DNA of 64,000 nt, taken from the NCBI GenBank assembly GCA_903908495.1, contig CAIVSK010000050.1:25261-89260 (forward strand), read 5' to 3'. A model generated the notes under the pieces. The model ran no database searches, had not been told where the DNA came from, and saw only the letters and a program-made list of their open reading frames with translations. Below, piece by piece: positions 18,306 to 27,004 of the stretch. The position numbers and the translations under genes are program-made. Numbering within the stretch: the first letter of the stretch is position 1; every line of letters starts with the position of its first letter. Source of the DNA: Akkermansiaceae bacterium. Lineage in GTDB: Bacteria; Verrucomicrobiota; Verrucomicrobiia; Verrucomicrobiales; Akkermansiaceae.

Positions 18306-21300
18306 ATGAACTCAAATCAAGAATTGTTGCTCAAGCATCGCTCATTCCAATTGGGCGGCGCGCGGGTTTTTCTGGTGGCATTGCAGCTCGCCGCGGCCCT
18401 CCACGCGGAATCCATCCAGCCGCCGCCGTTCGCGCCGTGGCCGCAAGACTACAAGTCCGGCACCGGGAGTTGTCTCATCGGCCCGGGCAAGCGGATTGTC
18501 TTTCAAGACGAGTCGCTCGCGCCCTTGGCCAACATCCTGGCCCGGGAAGTCCGGCTGGCAACCGGCATCACCCTGCCGGCGGCGCAAGCCAAGCCTGCCG
18601 CCAACGAGATCGCGCTGGGCGTTGACGGCAAACTCGCCAAGGAAAGCTATGTGCTGAGTGTGACGCCAAGCGGGATCTCGGTAGTCGGCCAGAATTACAA
18701 TGCGGTGGCAATGGGAACCGTGACATTGCTGCAGAGCCTGCAGACCAATGCGCAAGGAGAAACCGCCGTGCCCGCCTATGTCGTGAAAGACGCCTCGTGT
18801 GCGGAATATAGCGGTGTGATGTTGGATATAGCGCGCCAGGAACACACGATGGAAGTCCTGCGCGATGTCATCGATATGTGCCGGTTCTATAAAATCCGAT
18901 TCTTCCGGCTGCACTTCTCGGATGACGGTGCCTGCTTGTTTCCGTTCGCCGCCTATCCGCAAACCAGCGACCCCGGGCGCACCTGGAAGCTCCAGGACAT
19001 CAAGGACCTGGTGCGTTATGCCGACGAACGCGGCGTGACACTGGTGCCGGAATTGGAAACGCCCGGCCACTGCACGTATTTGTGCAACCGCATGCCCGAG
19101 GCTTTTGGCAAAGGTCCGGGCATGGATATCGCCCAGTCCAGGATCTACGAGGTGCTCGATGTCATGGTCAAGGAGATCTCCGAGGTTTTCAAGAGCTCGC
19201 CATACTTTCACATCGGCTGCGATGAAGCCAGGGTGCATACCGACGATGCGCAGTTTCTACAGGATCACAACCTCAAGGATGACGGCGAGCTCTTCGCCTA
19301 TCATGTGTCCAGGATGAACGCCATCGTCAAAAAGCATGGCAAGCGCACCGTAGCCTGGGAATGCCCCTGCGCTGACAAAGATGTCATCAGCACGGTTTGG
19401 AACGTCACCAGCAAGTATGGCGAGGACAAGCATGGGGAAACCACCAACACCCTGAAAGCTGGCAGGCCGGTGATCCAGGTCTCGTGGGAGCCGAGCATCG
19501 GCGACCCGGTGGAAGTCCTCTATGATTGGCGTCCCTTTGGCAAACAGAATCAGTTGGCAGGGGCGGGCATGCTCGGGTCGGAACTGGTGTTCTGGCAGAA
19601 TCATGGCAACATCGCCCTGCGCGTCCTGCGTTTCAAGGCGCCCGTCCGCAACGAAGTGACCTACAACCCGAAGGTTCCCGACTCGTATCCCCAATTTGCC
19701 AGACGCTACGCGCGCAGTCAGGACCAGTTTGACCGGGCGGCCACGGGCCTGGATATCCGCTTTGGCAAGAATGTCCACACGCTTGAGGAATGGATGATCG
19801 CGGGCGGCAAAGGGTTCATCGGTCCCGTATATGAATACACCGGTGTGTTGGACGCGGAGCTTGTTAGCTTGGTGAAGGACGCCACCATCCGCTACATCCT
19901 TGAGGCGAAAGAGGGTTGGGAGATGCCGGGTGCTAGCTCACCTATCTATGATTCCGCAGTGCTGCATAATGTGAAATCCGAGATCGGCAGCACCACGATC
20001 TTCAAGGCCCGGCTCTTCGACAAGGCCGGCCAAGCACTGGGCCGCACCCTGATCCGCGAGTTCCATAACAACCCGTTCACGGTCAACGTCGTCGGTGCCG
20101 TGCGCAAGGAGGACCCGCGCTTCGCCAACGCGCTGGCATTTGATCTGGTCAAACACCTCAAGACCGGCGCGGTGCGCTATCAGATCAACGGCCCGGTCAC
20201 CACCCATTCCCCGGAATTCACCCAGGCGTTCCAGATTGCGGGGGATGCCACCGTGACGTTCCAATATTTCAACGAAGCCGGCGAGGAAAAGGGCGTGCCG
20301 TGGCGGATGCTCGCCAGAAAGGTGGATTTCGATCCGTTCAGCCTGACCTACAAGAAGCCGGTGACAGCAACGCTAGGCCCCAAGGAATTTGTCGAATTGG
20401 CGGTGGATGGACTGGTGGACAAGAACGAATGCCTGGTCGCGTCTGATGTGCAACAGGCGTTGACCGTCGATCTGGGCAAGGTCCTGGAAGTGAACCGGGT
20501 CATTCTTTATACATTCTGGAATGTGGATGACAAGCGCGCCTATCAATATTCCATCGACCTATCAACGGACAACCAGACATGGAACACGGTGGCCAAGGCC
20601 GCCGATAACACGGTGGCGGCGACGGACAAGGGCTACAGCCATGAGTTTGCCCCACACAGGGCCCGCTACATCCGCGCCACGGTGCTGGGTAACAACCGGA
20701 CCAAGGGTGTTGAAGTCACCGAAATTCGCGCCTATGGTCCGGATCAAATGGCCGGCGCGCCGTCCACCCCCAGCACCCAGGATCCACTCAACCCCCAATT
20801 GCAGGCGGACTTGGCCTTCATCAACCATGCGGCGCCGGCCAACGTGCTGGCCACGGAAATCCGCGGCGAGTGGGATTTGATAGCGCAGAGGTTCGGCCCG
20901 AACTTCAATTGCAAGCTGGTGGGTGACACGAAGTTCGGCTGGCAGTGTGGCGAGGCCCCCGGGGTGCTCGACATCAACGGCCAAACCCTCAACTGGTCCA
21001 CCGGTGGCGGCAATGGCTGCGGAGTTGACACCATCCTGACAGGCAACGGCGGCCGCATCAACTGGGATGGCGGCTTTGATGGGAACTGGGTCACCTATCC
21101 GTCGAATCTCAGGGGCAACAAGCCGAACTCCTTCAATGGCACGTTCCACCTGCGGCATGGCACCATGGTGCTGCGCAAGGTTGCCGGGGTGAATTCTCTA
21201 TCAGGTGATATCGAATTGGGCGGGGCGGACGGCTGGAACGAGTCGTTCCTGCTGTGGGGGCAATCTGATCAATTGCCCGACACCTCCTCGATCACGACGC

Positions 21301-21620
21301 TGCCGCTCAACAAGGGCATCAAGAATCCGCGGGCCACGCTGTGCCTGCAAAACAACTCCGAAACCCTGGGAACCCTCACCGTCAAAACCGAGACCCTCAT
21401 CGATCTGGGCGACAAGAAGGGCTCCATCTCGTTCGCCGATTCCTCGCGGAAAGAATGGGACCCGACCACGACTCTAACCATCAAGGGGGTGGGCAGCGTG
21501 CGCTTCGGCACCTCCGCCGCCGGATTGACCCCGGCGCAACTCGCCATGGTCGGTTTTGCGACGCCACAAGGGAAAGCCAAAGCGAAAATCACCGCCGACG
21601 GCACCTTGGCGCCGCAGTGA
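18306..21620 (+). CDS. Secreted GH20 beta-N-acetylhexosaminidase, multi-domain
   Basis: A 1104-residue protein with an N-terminal export signal (GGARVFLVALQLAAALHAES), a GH20b domain, and a GH20 barrel with YSGVMLDIARQEH, VPELETPGHCTYL and the catalytic pair D306-E307 in HIGCDEAR (the usual HIGGDE with Cys for Gly). The barrel ends near WQNHGN, followed by linker domains, an F5/8 C-like module (about residues 715-810: VDLGKVLEVNRVILYTFWN) and a C-terminal beta-rich region of about 260 residues. The last 60 residues (VRFGTSAAGLTPAQLAMVGF...GTLAPQ) match the tail of autotransporter/PEP-CTERM-like surface proteins of this phylum. It should release terminal GlcNAc or GalNAc outside the cell. Confidence 0.88.
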   Translation: MNSNQELLLKHRSFQLGGARVFLVALQLAAALHAESIQPPPFAPWPQDYKSGTGSCLIGPGKRIVFQDESLAPLANILAREVRLATGITLPAAQAKPAANEIALGVDGKLAKESYVLSVTPSGISVVGQNYNAVAMGTVTLLQSLQTNAQGETAVPAYVVKDASCAEYSGVMLDIARQEHTMEVLRDVIDMCRFYKIRFFRLHFSDDGACLFPFAAYPQTSDPGRTWKLQDIKDLVRYADERGVTLVPELETPGHCTYLCNRMPEAFGKGPGMDIAQSRIYEVLDVMVKEISEVFKSSPYFHIGCDEARVHTDDAQFLQDHNLKDDGELFAYHVSRMNAIVKKHGKRTVAWECPCADKDVISTVWNVTSKYGEDKHGETTNTLKAGRPVIQVSWEPSIGDPVEVLYDWRPFGKQNQLAGAGMLGSELVFWQNHGNIALRVLRFKAPVRNEVTYNPKVPDSYPQFARRYARSQDQFDRAATGLDIRFGKNVHTLEEWMIAGGKGFIGPVYEYTGVLDAELVSLVKDATIRYILEAKEGWEMPGASSPIYDSAVLHNVKSEIGSTTIFKARLFDKAGQALGRTLIREFHNNPFTVNVVGAVRKEDPRFANALAFDLVKHLKTGAVRYQINGPVTTHSPEFTQAFQIAGDATVTFQYFNEAGEEKGVPWRMLARKVDFDPFSLTYKKPVTATLGPKEFVELAVDGLVDKNECLVASDVQQALTVDLGKVLEVNRVILYTFWNVDDKRAYQYSIDLSTDNQTWNTVAKAADNTVAATDKGYSHEFAPHRARYIRATVLGNNRTKGVEVTEIRAYGPDQMAGAPSTPSTQDPLNPQLQADLAFINHAAPANVLATEIRGEWDLIAQRFGPNFNCKLVGDTKFGWQCGEAPGVLDINGQTLNWSTGGGNGCGVDTILTGNGGRINWDGGFDGNWVTYPSNLRGNKPNSFNGTFHLRHGTMVLRKVAGVNSLSGDIELGGADGWNESFLLWGQSDQLPDTSSITTLPLNKGIKNPRATLCLQNNSETLGTLTVKTETLIDLGDKKGSISFADSSRKEWDPTTTLTIKGVGSVRFGTSAAGLTPAQLAMVGFATPQGKAKAKITADGTLAPQ

Positions 21621-21684
21621 GAACCGGCGGGTGCCGGAGGCATTTCGAGGGGGTTCCCGGCCGTGTTGCTGCCTCGTCCCCGAT

Positions 21685-22839
21685 TTACAAGGCCCCTGCC
21701 AGCTCGAGCATGGTTTCGTAGTTGCGCAAGGTCAGCGGCGACAGGTCGCGGCCATACGGGCTGGCGGATGGCAGCAGGACGAAGCCGCGGCCGGCACCGG
21801 CGGTGCCTTCGTCGAGGGCGCGTTGCACCTTTTCGGCGAAGCGTGGAGTGGGCAGCATTTCGATGTCGGCGATTTCCAGGTTGCCGAACAACACGAGCTG
21901 ACCGCCGTGGCGTTGGCGCACCTCGCGCAATTCCAGGTCGCCTTGCGGCGGCGGCTCGATCGGGTCGAGGCCGTCGGCGCCCATCCCGGCGATCAGGTCG
22001 AGGATGTGATTGAGGCGGCCGTGGCAATGCACGCGGGCGAAGCCGCCATGGTCGTGGATGGAGCGGATCATCGGAGTGACGTAGCGCACCACATATTCGT
22101 CGAACAAGCGCGGTGGCAGGTACGGCTCGGAGGCATACTCCGGGCCATAGATGCGCCACAGGCGGCCGGGAAAGCGGCGGCTGACCTCGGCGGTGCGGGC
22201 ATGGATGCGGCCGGCCATCTTCTCTAACAACCGATGAAACAACGCCGGCTCGGTGAATGCGAGCACCGTGTAATCTTCCATGCTGAACAAAGCCGCGGCC
22301 GCGCACAGCGGGTCTTCGGTGTCCACCATCACGATGCCACGCTCGCCCAGCGCGGCTTCTTCGGCCGCCAGCGGCGCGGTGTCGATGTGCTCGGCAAATA
22401 CCTCGTCCGGGATGCTGAGGTAGGCTTCGACGTCCTCGGCCTCCTTGAGAAAATGCTCGACGGTCCACACGGTGTTGACCTGGCGGTCGCGTTTGGTCAC
22501 CTCGGTGAGCGTGCGGCCGGCCACCTCCAACACGGTGCGGGTGAGCCGGGTGTCGCCGTCATCGTGGGTGGTTTGGCGGAAAAACTCAGGCCAGCGCGCG
22601 CCGGCGGCTGATCCGGTGGGATCGATTGAGCGGGCGCGCACCGGGCTCATCATGCGGATGAGGTCGGTGTGCTCTTCAGCGAGTTGCAGCAGTGGCTGCC
22701 AGGCGGGGGAGTTATAGACATTGTAGGGATCCGGATCGGTGGGGTCGATCTGGAAACCGCCAATTTCGTAGAAGCTCACCGGCGGTCGATCCACCGGTTC
22801 GCCGCGCAGGGTTGCCATCAAGCGTTCACGTCGTGTCAT
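21685..22839 (-). CDS. Uroporphyrinogen decarboxylase (URO-D) family protein
   Basis: A 384-residue cytoplasmic protein beginning MTRRERLMATLRGEPVDRPPV, the usual opening of URO-D-fold proteins outside the heme enzymes. The HCHG motif (FARVHCHGRLNHIL) and DGLDPIEPPPQGD are typical of the MtaA/CmuA-like branch, where His/Cys residues bind zinc and the protein transfers methyl groups to or from corrinoid proteins or thiols. It lacks the substrate residues expected of true HemE. In PVC bacteria such genes often sit among carbohydrate-degradation genes. It follows the 216-residue gene by 25 bases and is probably co-transcribed with the Verru_Chthon A gene. Confidence 0.82.
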   Translation of the reverse strand: MTRRERLMATLRGEPVDRPPVSFYEIGGFQIDPTDPDPYNVYNSPAWQPLLQLAEEHTDLIRMMSPVRARSIDPTGSAAGARWPEFFRQTTHDDGDTRLTRTVLEVAGRTLTEVTKRDRQVNTVWTVEHFLKEAEDVEAYLSIPDEVFAEHIDTAPLAAEEAALGERGIVMVDTEDPLCAAAALFSMEDYTVLAFTEPALFHRLLEKMAGRIHARTAEVSRRFPGRLWRIYGPEYASEPYLPPRLFDEYVVRYVTPMIRSIHDHGGFARVHCHGRLNHILDLIAGMGADGLDPIEPPPQGDLELREVRQRHGGQLVLFGNLEIADIEMLPTPRFAEKVQRALDEGTAGAGRGFVLLPSASPYGRDLSPLTLRNYETMLELAGAL

Positions 22840-22864
22840 GGTTTTCGGTTAGGCGGTGTGCCGC

Positions 22865-23515
22865 TCACGGGATTTCCGACAGGTTGCGCACCCGCGGCGT
22901 GCCGGTCAGCGGATCGGAGTGGACCAGCACGAACGAGCGCGCCAGCGGGTCGAGCGGCCAATAGGTGGAATTGAAGGGGATCCACTCGCCGGCGACCTGG
23001 CGGACCATTTCGACCTCGACGCGGGGGTCTTTGGGAGCGGGTTGCGGTGGCCGCAACACCACCGAGCTGCCGGGTTTGAGATTGGAGCGCAGGGTGCCAA
23101 AGCGCACCGCGATCTCCTCGCCGGTCGCATTGAGCAGAAAGCGGTCGCCCGGGCCGATTTTCGCACTCGCGTCGGGAATCGGCAGGATCGCCCAGCTGCC
23201 GTCGGATTTCGGCAGAATCAGCAGCAGGTAGCGCGCGCCGGCGGTGTCCGGCAGGGTGAATTGGGCGGTGGCCTTGAAGGCGCTCGAGCTCGCCACATAG
23301 CTGCCGGCTGGCACCGCGAGCGGGTCGCTGAACTGGTTTTTGCGGGCCTCGAGGTGGATTCTGACCGGGTGATCCGGCGGGCTGTCGGACGGGCTGATGT
23401 CGAAGCTGACAAGGGTGGCGGGCAGGTCAAAGGCGAGGGTGCGGACGGGTGCCGCGGCGGCCGGCAGCAGGGCGAGCGCGGCAGCGAGTGCGGGGATGAC
23501 GAGGGGGTGGCGCAT
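22865..23515 (-). CDS. Secreted protein, partner of Verru_Chthon A, unknown
   Basis: A 216-residue protein from the ATG at 23515 with a signal peptide (MRHPLVIPALAAALALLPAAAA); the ORF-track entry extends much too far upstream through the neighbouring gene. The mature part is beta-rich: SFDISPSDSPPDHPVRIHLEARKN, ARYLLLILPKSDGSWAILPIPD and an early-middle FKATAQFTLPDTAG. It starts 35 bases after the Verru_Chthon A stop and is presumably co-expressed. I do not recognise the family. A periplasmic or surface role linked to the pseudopilin-like neighbour is inferred from context only. Confidence 0.72.
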   Translation of the reverse strand: MRHPLVIPALAAALALLPAAAAPVRTLAFDLPATLVSFDISPSDSPPDHPVRIHLEARKNQFSDPLAVPAGSYVASSSAFKATAQFTLPDTAGARYLLLILPKSDGSWAILPIPDASAKIGPGDRFLLNATGEEIAVRFGTLRSNLKPGSSVVLRPPQPAPKDPRVEVEMVRQVAGEWIPFNSTYWPLDPLARSFVLVHSDPLTGTPRVRNLSEIP

Positions 23516-23550
23516 GGGGAGGCGGGCAGGTTGGATACGGCGGCGGCGGG

Positions 23551-26500
23551 CTATTCTTGCGGTCCGCTGAGCCAGCGAAATGATATCGTCACATAGCGGC
23601 GGCCGAGGCGCACATTGACCGGCAATTTGGGCAGCGCCAGGTCGGCGCTTTCGGCAGCGTCCATGTAGCTGGGGACCCGCTGGACCACCGCCTCGCAACA
23701 AGCGCTGGCGGTCACCACGTCCTTGGCGTCGCGCGATTCGCCATAGCCGCGGATGCGGAAAGTATCGCCGCGGGCGACCATCGCGGGGCCGAGGGGATCG
23801 AGGAGGTCTGCCTGCATCAACCAGCCGGGACTGCCGGCGGCGGTGTTGAGGGCGCTGGCCTTGGGGAAGGCCATGCTGGCTCCGCCCGGCGCGCTCGCAC
23901 CGGCCATGCCGCCGGCGGCGGCAAGATCGTTGAGGCCGCAACCGTCGATGGCGGTTTGCAGCGCGCCGGATAGGGCGAGGGAGGAATCGGTGGACAGGCG
24001 GCGGTTGATGAATTCCGATAGATTGAGGAACGGCCCGCGTTTGCGCACCTGCTCGACGATGGCCGCGGCGAGTTTGGCCAGTTTCTCGTCGGAGATATCG
24101 CGAAAGCCGCAGTACGCGCTGGCCGGCTCCGCGCTGCTGTCCAGGGCGCTGGCCAGCACCGTCTCGGTGCGCGCAAAGACGGTGCCGCTGCCAACCACTT
24201 CCTTGCCCTGGGTGCCGCCGTTTCTGCCGAGTTGGGTGATGGCGCGGGTGCGGGTGGAGGCCAAAAACACCTGCCATGCCTCGACCGAGGTGGAATTGAT
24301 GTTGAAGCCGCCATCTAACAACAGATTGGCGGCGATGCGCTTGTAGGTATCGGTCCTCATGGTGAGGTCCTGGGTGGCGGGGAAGCTGCGGTGCAGCACG
24401 GTGGCAGCCAGTTCCTCATTCAACCACGGGCTGAAGCGCCGGTTGATGAGGGTGTCCGTGCCTTCCAGGAAGTCCTGCCAGGTTCTGGCCATCGATTTGC
24501 TAGACCCGAAGCGCGTGCTGCTGCGGGGTGCCACCGAGGACAGGAAGTACTTGTCCCACAGCACTTCGTTGCCGAGGTAGCGGTGGTCGATGTAGCTCCC
24601 CTTGGCAGTGGAGTCCGCCGGCACCAGCGGATGGGCGTACGAGTTGCCGATGGATTGGTCGGCATATGGCGCGTTGGGCGTGCTGTTGAAGTTCCAGTAG
24701 GTGGCCCGCAGGGTCGAGGCCCCGTCGCCCACCCCCGCATGCCGGAATTGCGCCAGCGAGGTCGGCGGCACCGTCGGAATCCCCGCAAACAGGAAATGCG
24801 TCTGCCCGCTGGCCGGCCCGCGGCCCGAGCCGATGTAACCGTGGTTGGGCCCGTTAGGACTGTTAGGCAACGTCACCTGGATGATGTCACTATCGAAGCC
24901 GGTGAGCGCTTCCACCTTGTAGTCGAGCCGCTCGTTGGCGAACTCGGCGAGATTGCCATTGGTCTTGGATGACAGTCGGGTGGTGCCGGTGTTGAGGAAG
25001 GCGGGAATCGGCACGGTGGAATCGCGCGCCGTCTTGGTCTCCATGATGAAGGCCCCGAAGGGTTGCTTGCGGCCCACCACGCTGGCCAGCGAGACGCTCG
25101 GCACATCGGCCTGGTTGACCGCGCGCATCTGGGTCACGAAGGGTGCATCGGCTCGCGCCAAAATCTCCCCGCGATGCTCGTAGTAGGGCCACTTCTTGAC
25201 CGAGTCATAGATCCAAAAGTCCATGTATTGGTAGTTCGAGTTAGAGTCGATGCTGGCGCCGGCGGCGTTGGGATCCGGGGTGAGGCCGACGGAGATTTTC
25301 TCGGTGCCGGTGCCGGTGACTTGCGAGACATTGCCGACGACGCCATCGAAGAATGCGCCGGGCCAGAACTCACTGGTGCCGTTGGCGTCCTTTTTGAGCG
25401 AGAACACCACCGTTTCCCCGGGGCCCATCGAAAACAAGCGGTCCCCTTTCGGGTTGTTGAAGGGGACCTGGATGACGGGAATCAGATCGGACGGGGTGAG
25501 CGTGACGGGGTTGGCGCCGTTGGTCCGAAACTCGAATTTCATCGGCAGGCCCTTGAACAATTTCGCGAAGAATTTGGCGTTGACTGGAAAGTGGATCCTG
25601 GCGTCGAAGGGATTCCACAGGGTGATGAAAAAGTCGGTGGCCAGCTGCAGCGTGTACGGTTTCGGGTTGGTCACGACCGTATCCTTCACCGCGGAATAGG
25701 AAAACACATAGATGATTTTGGCCATCCGCGGATATCGGAAGCCACCCGCCTCGTCGCCGAAGCTCACAAAGGCGTCGGCCAGATGCCAATCGATGAGGGC
25801 GCCTTTGGGCTCCACCCGCGGCTCGCTGCCATCGAAGGTGACGTCCTTGTAGAGATTGTAGTAGGCGTAGAGATGGTTCCAGCGGGCCCCCATCGCCACC
25901 GCGGGCTGGCCGTACAGATAGACTTTTTTGTCAGACACACTGTTGCCGCCGGTCCAGGTGCCAAAGTCGGTGATCTTGTCGGCCGGCTGTTCGAACAAGG
26001 TGCTGAGGTCCTGTTTCAGCCCGCCGTTGCGCACGTCGGCCACCACCGAGCGCGAGTCGTTGGTGAAATACACCCCCTGCCGGTCCGGCCACTTGCTGGC
26101 GGCCAACCGGGACTGGCCGGCAGTCACCATCGCGGCGATGTGCGCGGGCGTCGGGGTGAATCCCGAGACTCCTGCCAGAGTCTCCGGCACCATCCGCGGC
26201 GCGGCATGTGCGGCCACCGCCCCCTCGCCCTTGCTCGCCGGCTCTCGCAGCGGCAGGTTGGCGCGCGCCTTGAGCGATTCGTCGTCGGTCCACCACCCCA
26301 GCCGCCCGTGGTTGGGTGCCGCCAACAGCGGAATGGTCACGTCGGGAATACCGCGCACCTTGCGGATGATGGTGCTTTCGCCCGTCACCGGCGTGCGCGC
26401 TGCGTCCAATGGTAGCTGCTTGCCCATCGCGGTGACCAACCACGCCGCGAAAAAGTCGGCGCGCGCCGGTTGATAGGACTTAGGCGTCGCCGGGTTGCTT

Positions 26501-26817
26501 TTCCACACCCCGCGCCAGCCGGGATTGGCGCAGCCGCTGCCACTCGCCGTGGTCAGCACGTCCGCCGGGGCGGTGATGCGGGTGTCGCTGCCGGTTTGTG
26601 CCTGGAGCTGGGCCAGCGCCAATGCCAGGGCGAGGCGCGCATTGGCCCGCGCTTCGTTGCGGGCGGCCTCATGGCCCACGCTGCGCAGCGCCACGGTTGA
26701 GAGCGTGAGCAAGCCGACGCTGAGCATCACCAGCAGCCCCATCAGCATCAGCGTGATGACCAGCGCAAAGCCGCCGCGCTGGGCGCGGCGGAGATGGGGC
26801 GGTTTGGATCGGGTCAT
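23551..26817 (-). CDS. Verru_Chthon cassette protein A-like, pilin-type N-terminus
   Basis: A 1088-residue protein from the ATG at 26817 (MTRSKPPHLRR). The N-terminus, RGGFALVITLMLMGLLVMLSVGLL, is a PilX-type prepilin-like segment: a basic leader, GF at the processing site and one hydrophobic helix. The remaining ~1050 residues form a large extracytoplasmic domain with Gly/Asn-rich beta sections (GRLGWWTDDESLKARANLP, FRYPRMAKIIYVFSYS, LGNEVLWDKYFLSS). This layout matches the Verru_Chthon cassette protein A family, which normally lies with cassette proteins B, C and D. Those pseudopilin partners are absent here, so the gene is an orphan followed by the 216-residue gene. It may use the PilB/PilC machinery encoded at 52-55 kb. 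Confidence 0.8.
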   Translation of the reverse strand: MTRSKPPHLRRAQRGGFALVITLMLMGLLVMLSVGLLTLSTVALRSVGHEAARNEARANARLALALALAQLQAQTGSDTRITAPADVLTTASGSGCANPGWRGVWKSNPATPKSYQPARADFFAAWLVTAMGKQLPLDAARTPVTGESTIIRKVRGIPDVTIPLLAAPNHGRLGWWTDDESLKARANLPLREPASKGEGAVAAHAAPRMVPETLAGVSGFTPTPAHIAAMVTAGQSRLAASKWPDRQGVYFTNDSRSVVADVRNGGLKQDLSTLFEQPADKITDFGTWTGGNSVSDKKVYLYGQPAVAMGARWNHLYAYYNLYKDVTFDGSEPRVEPKGALIDWHLADAFVSFGDEAGGFRYPRMAKIIYVFSYSAVKDTVVTNPKPYTLQLATDFFITLWNPFDARIHFPVNAKFFAKLFKGLPMKFEFRTNGANPVTLTPSDLIPVIQVPFNNPKGDRLFSMGPGETVVFSLKKDANGTSEFWPGAFFDGVVGNVSQVTGTGTEKISVGLTPDPNAAGASIDSNSNYQYMDFWIYDSVKKWPYYEHRGEILARADAPFVTQMRAVNQADVPSVSLASVVGRKQPFGAFIMETKTARDSTVPIPAFLNTGTTRLSSKTNGNLAEFANERLDYKVEALTGFDSDIIQVTLPNSPNGPNHGYIGSGRGPASGQTHFLFAGIPTVPPTSLAQFRHAGVGDGASTLRATYWNFNSTPNAPYADQSIGNSYAHPLVPADSTAKGSYIDHRYLGNEVLWDKYFLSSVAPRSSTRFGSSKSMARTWQDFLEGTDTLINRRFSPWLNEELAATVLHRSFPATQDLTMRTDTYKRIAANLLLDGGFNINSTSVEAWQVFLASTRTRAITQLGRNGGTQGKEVVGSGTVFARTETVLASALDSSAEPASAYCGFRDISDEKLAKLAAAIVEQVRKRGPFLNLSEFINRRLSTDSSLALSGALQTAIDGCGLNDLAAAGGMAGASAPGGASMAFPKASALNTAAGSPGWLMQADLLDPLGPAMVARGDTFRIRGYGESRDAKDVVTASACCEAVVQRVPSYMDAAESADLALPKLPVNVRLGRRYVTISFRWLSGPQE

Positions 26818-26924
26818 GAATGAATCGGCATCAAGTTCGCGCCACCAATGTCGCCGCCGCACGCTGCTTGGCAAGCCACGCGACCTGCTTGCCGGATGTA
26901 CAACGATTGAATACCTCGATTGCA

Positions 26925-26993
26925 CTTGCGGGAGCGCGGGCCTACCGCCAACTTGGCAAGCGTGATCGCCTGCTACTGCTGATAACATTCCCC
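26925..26993 (+). promoter_or_regulatory. Conserved block upstream of M60 gene
   Basis: CTTGCGGG (26925-26932), 14 bases, GCCAACTT (26947-26954), then TAACATTCCCC (26983-26993), ending 11 bases before the ATG. The first two strings and their spacing are identical to the block before the GH20 gene; the third string is 20 bases further away here. GCCAACTTGGC also forms a short palindrome. It sits in the 187-base gap between divergent genes. Confidence 0.45.
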
Positions 26994-27004
26994 CAGTCCC
27001 CCTC

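Noticed and set aside
25063-26415. 450-codon plus-strand ORF opposite Verru_Chthon A
   Set aside because: Shadow of the long minus-strand gene, low-complexity HR/G-rich composition.
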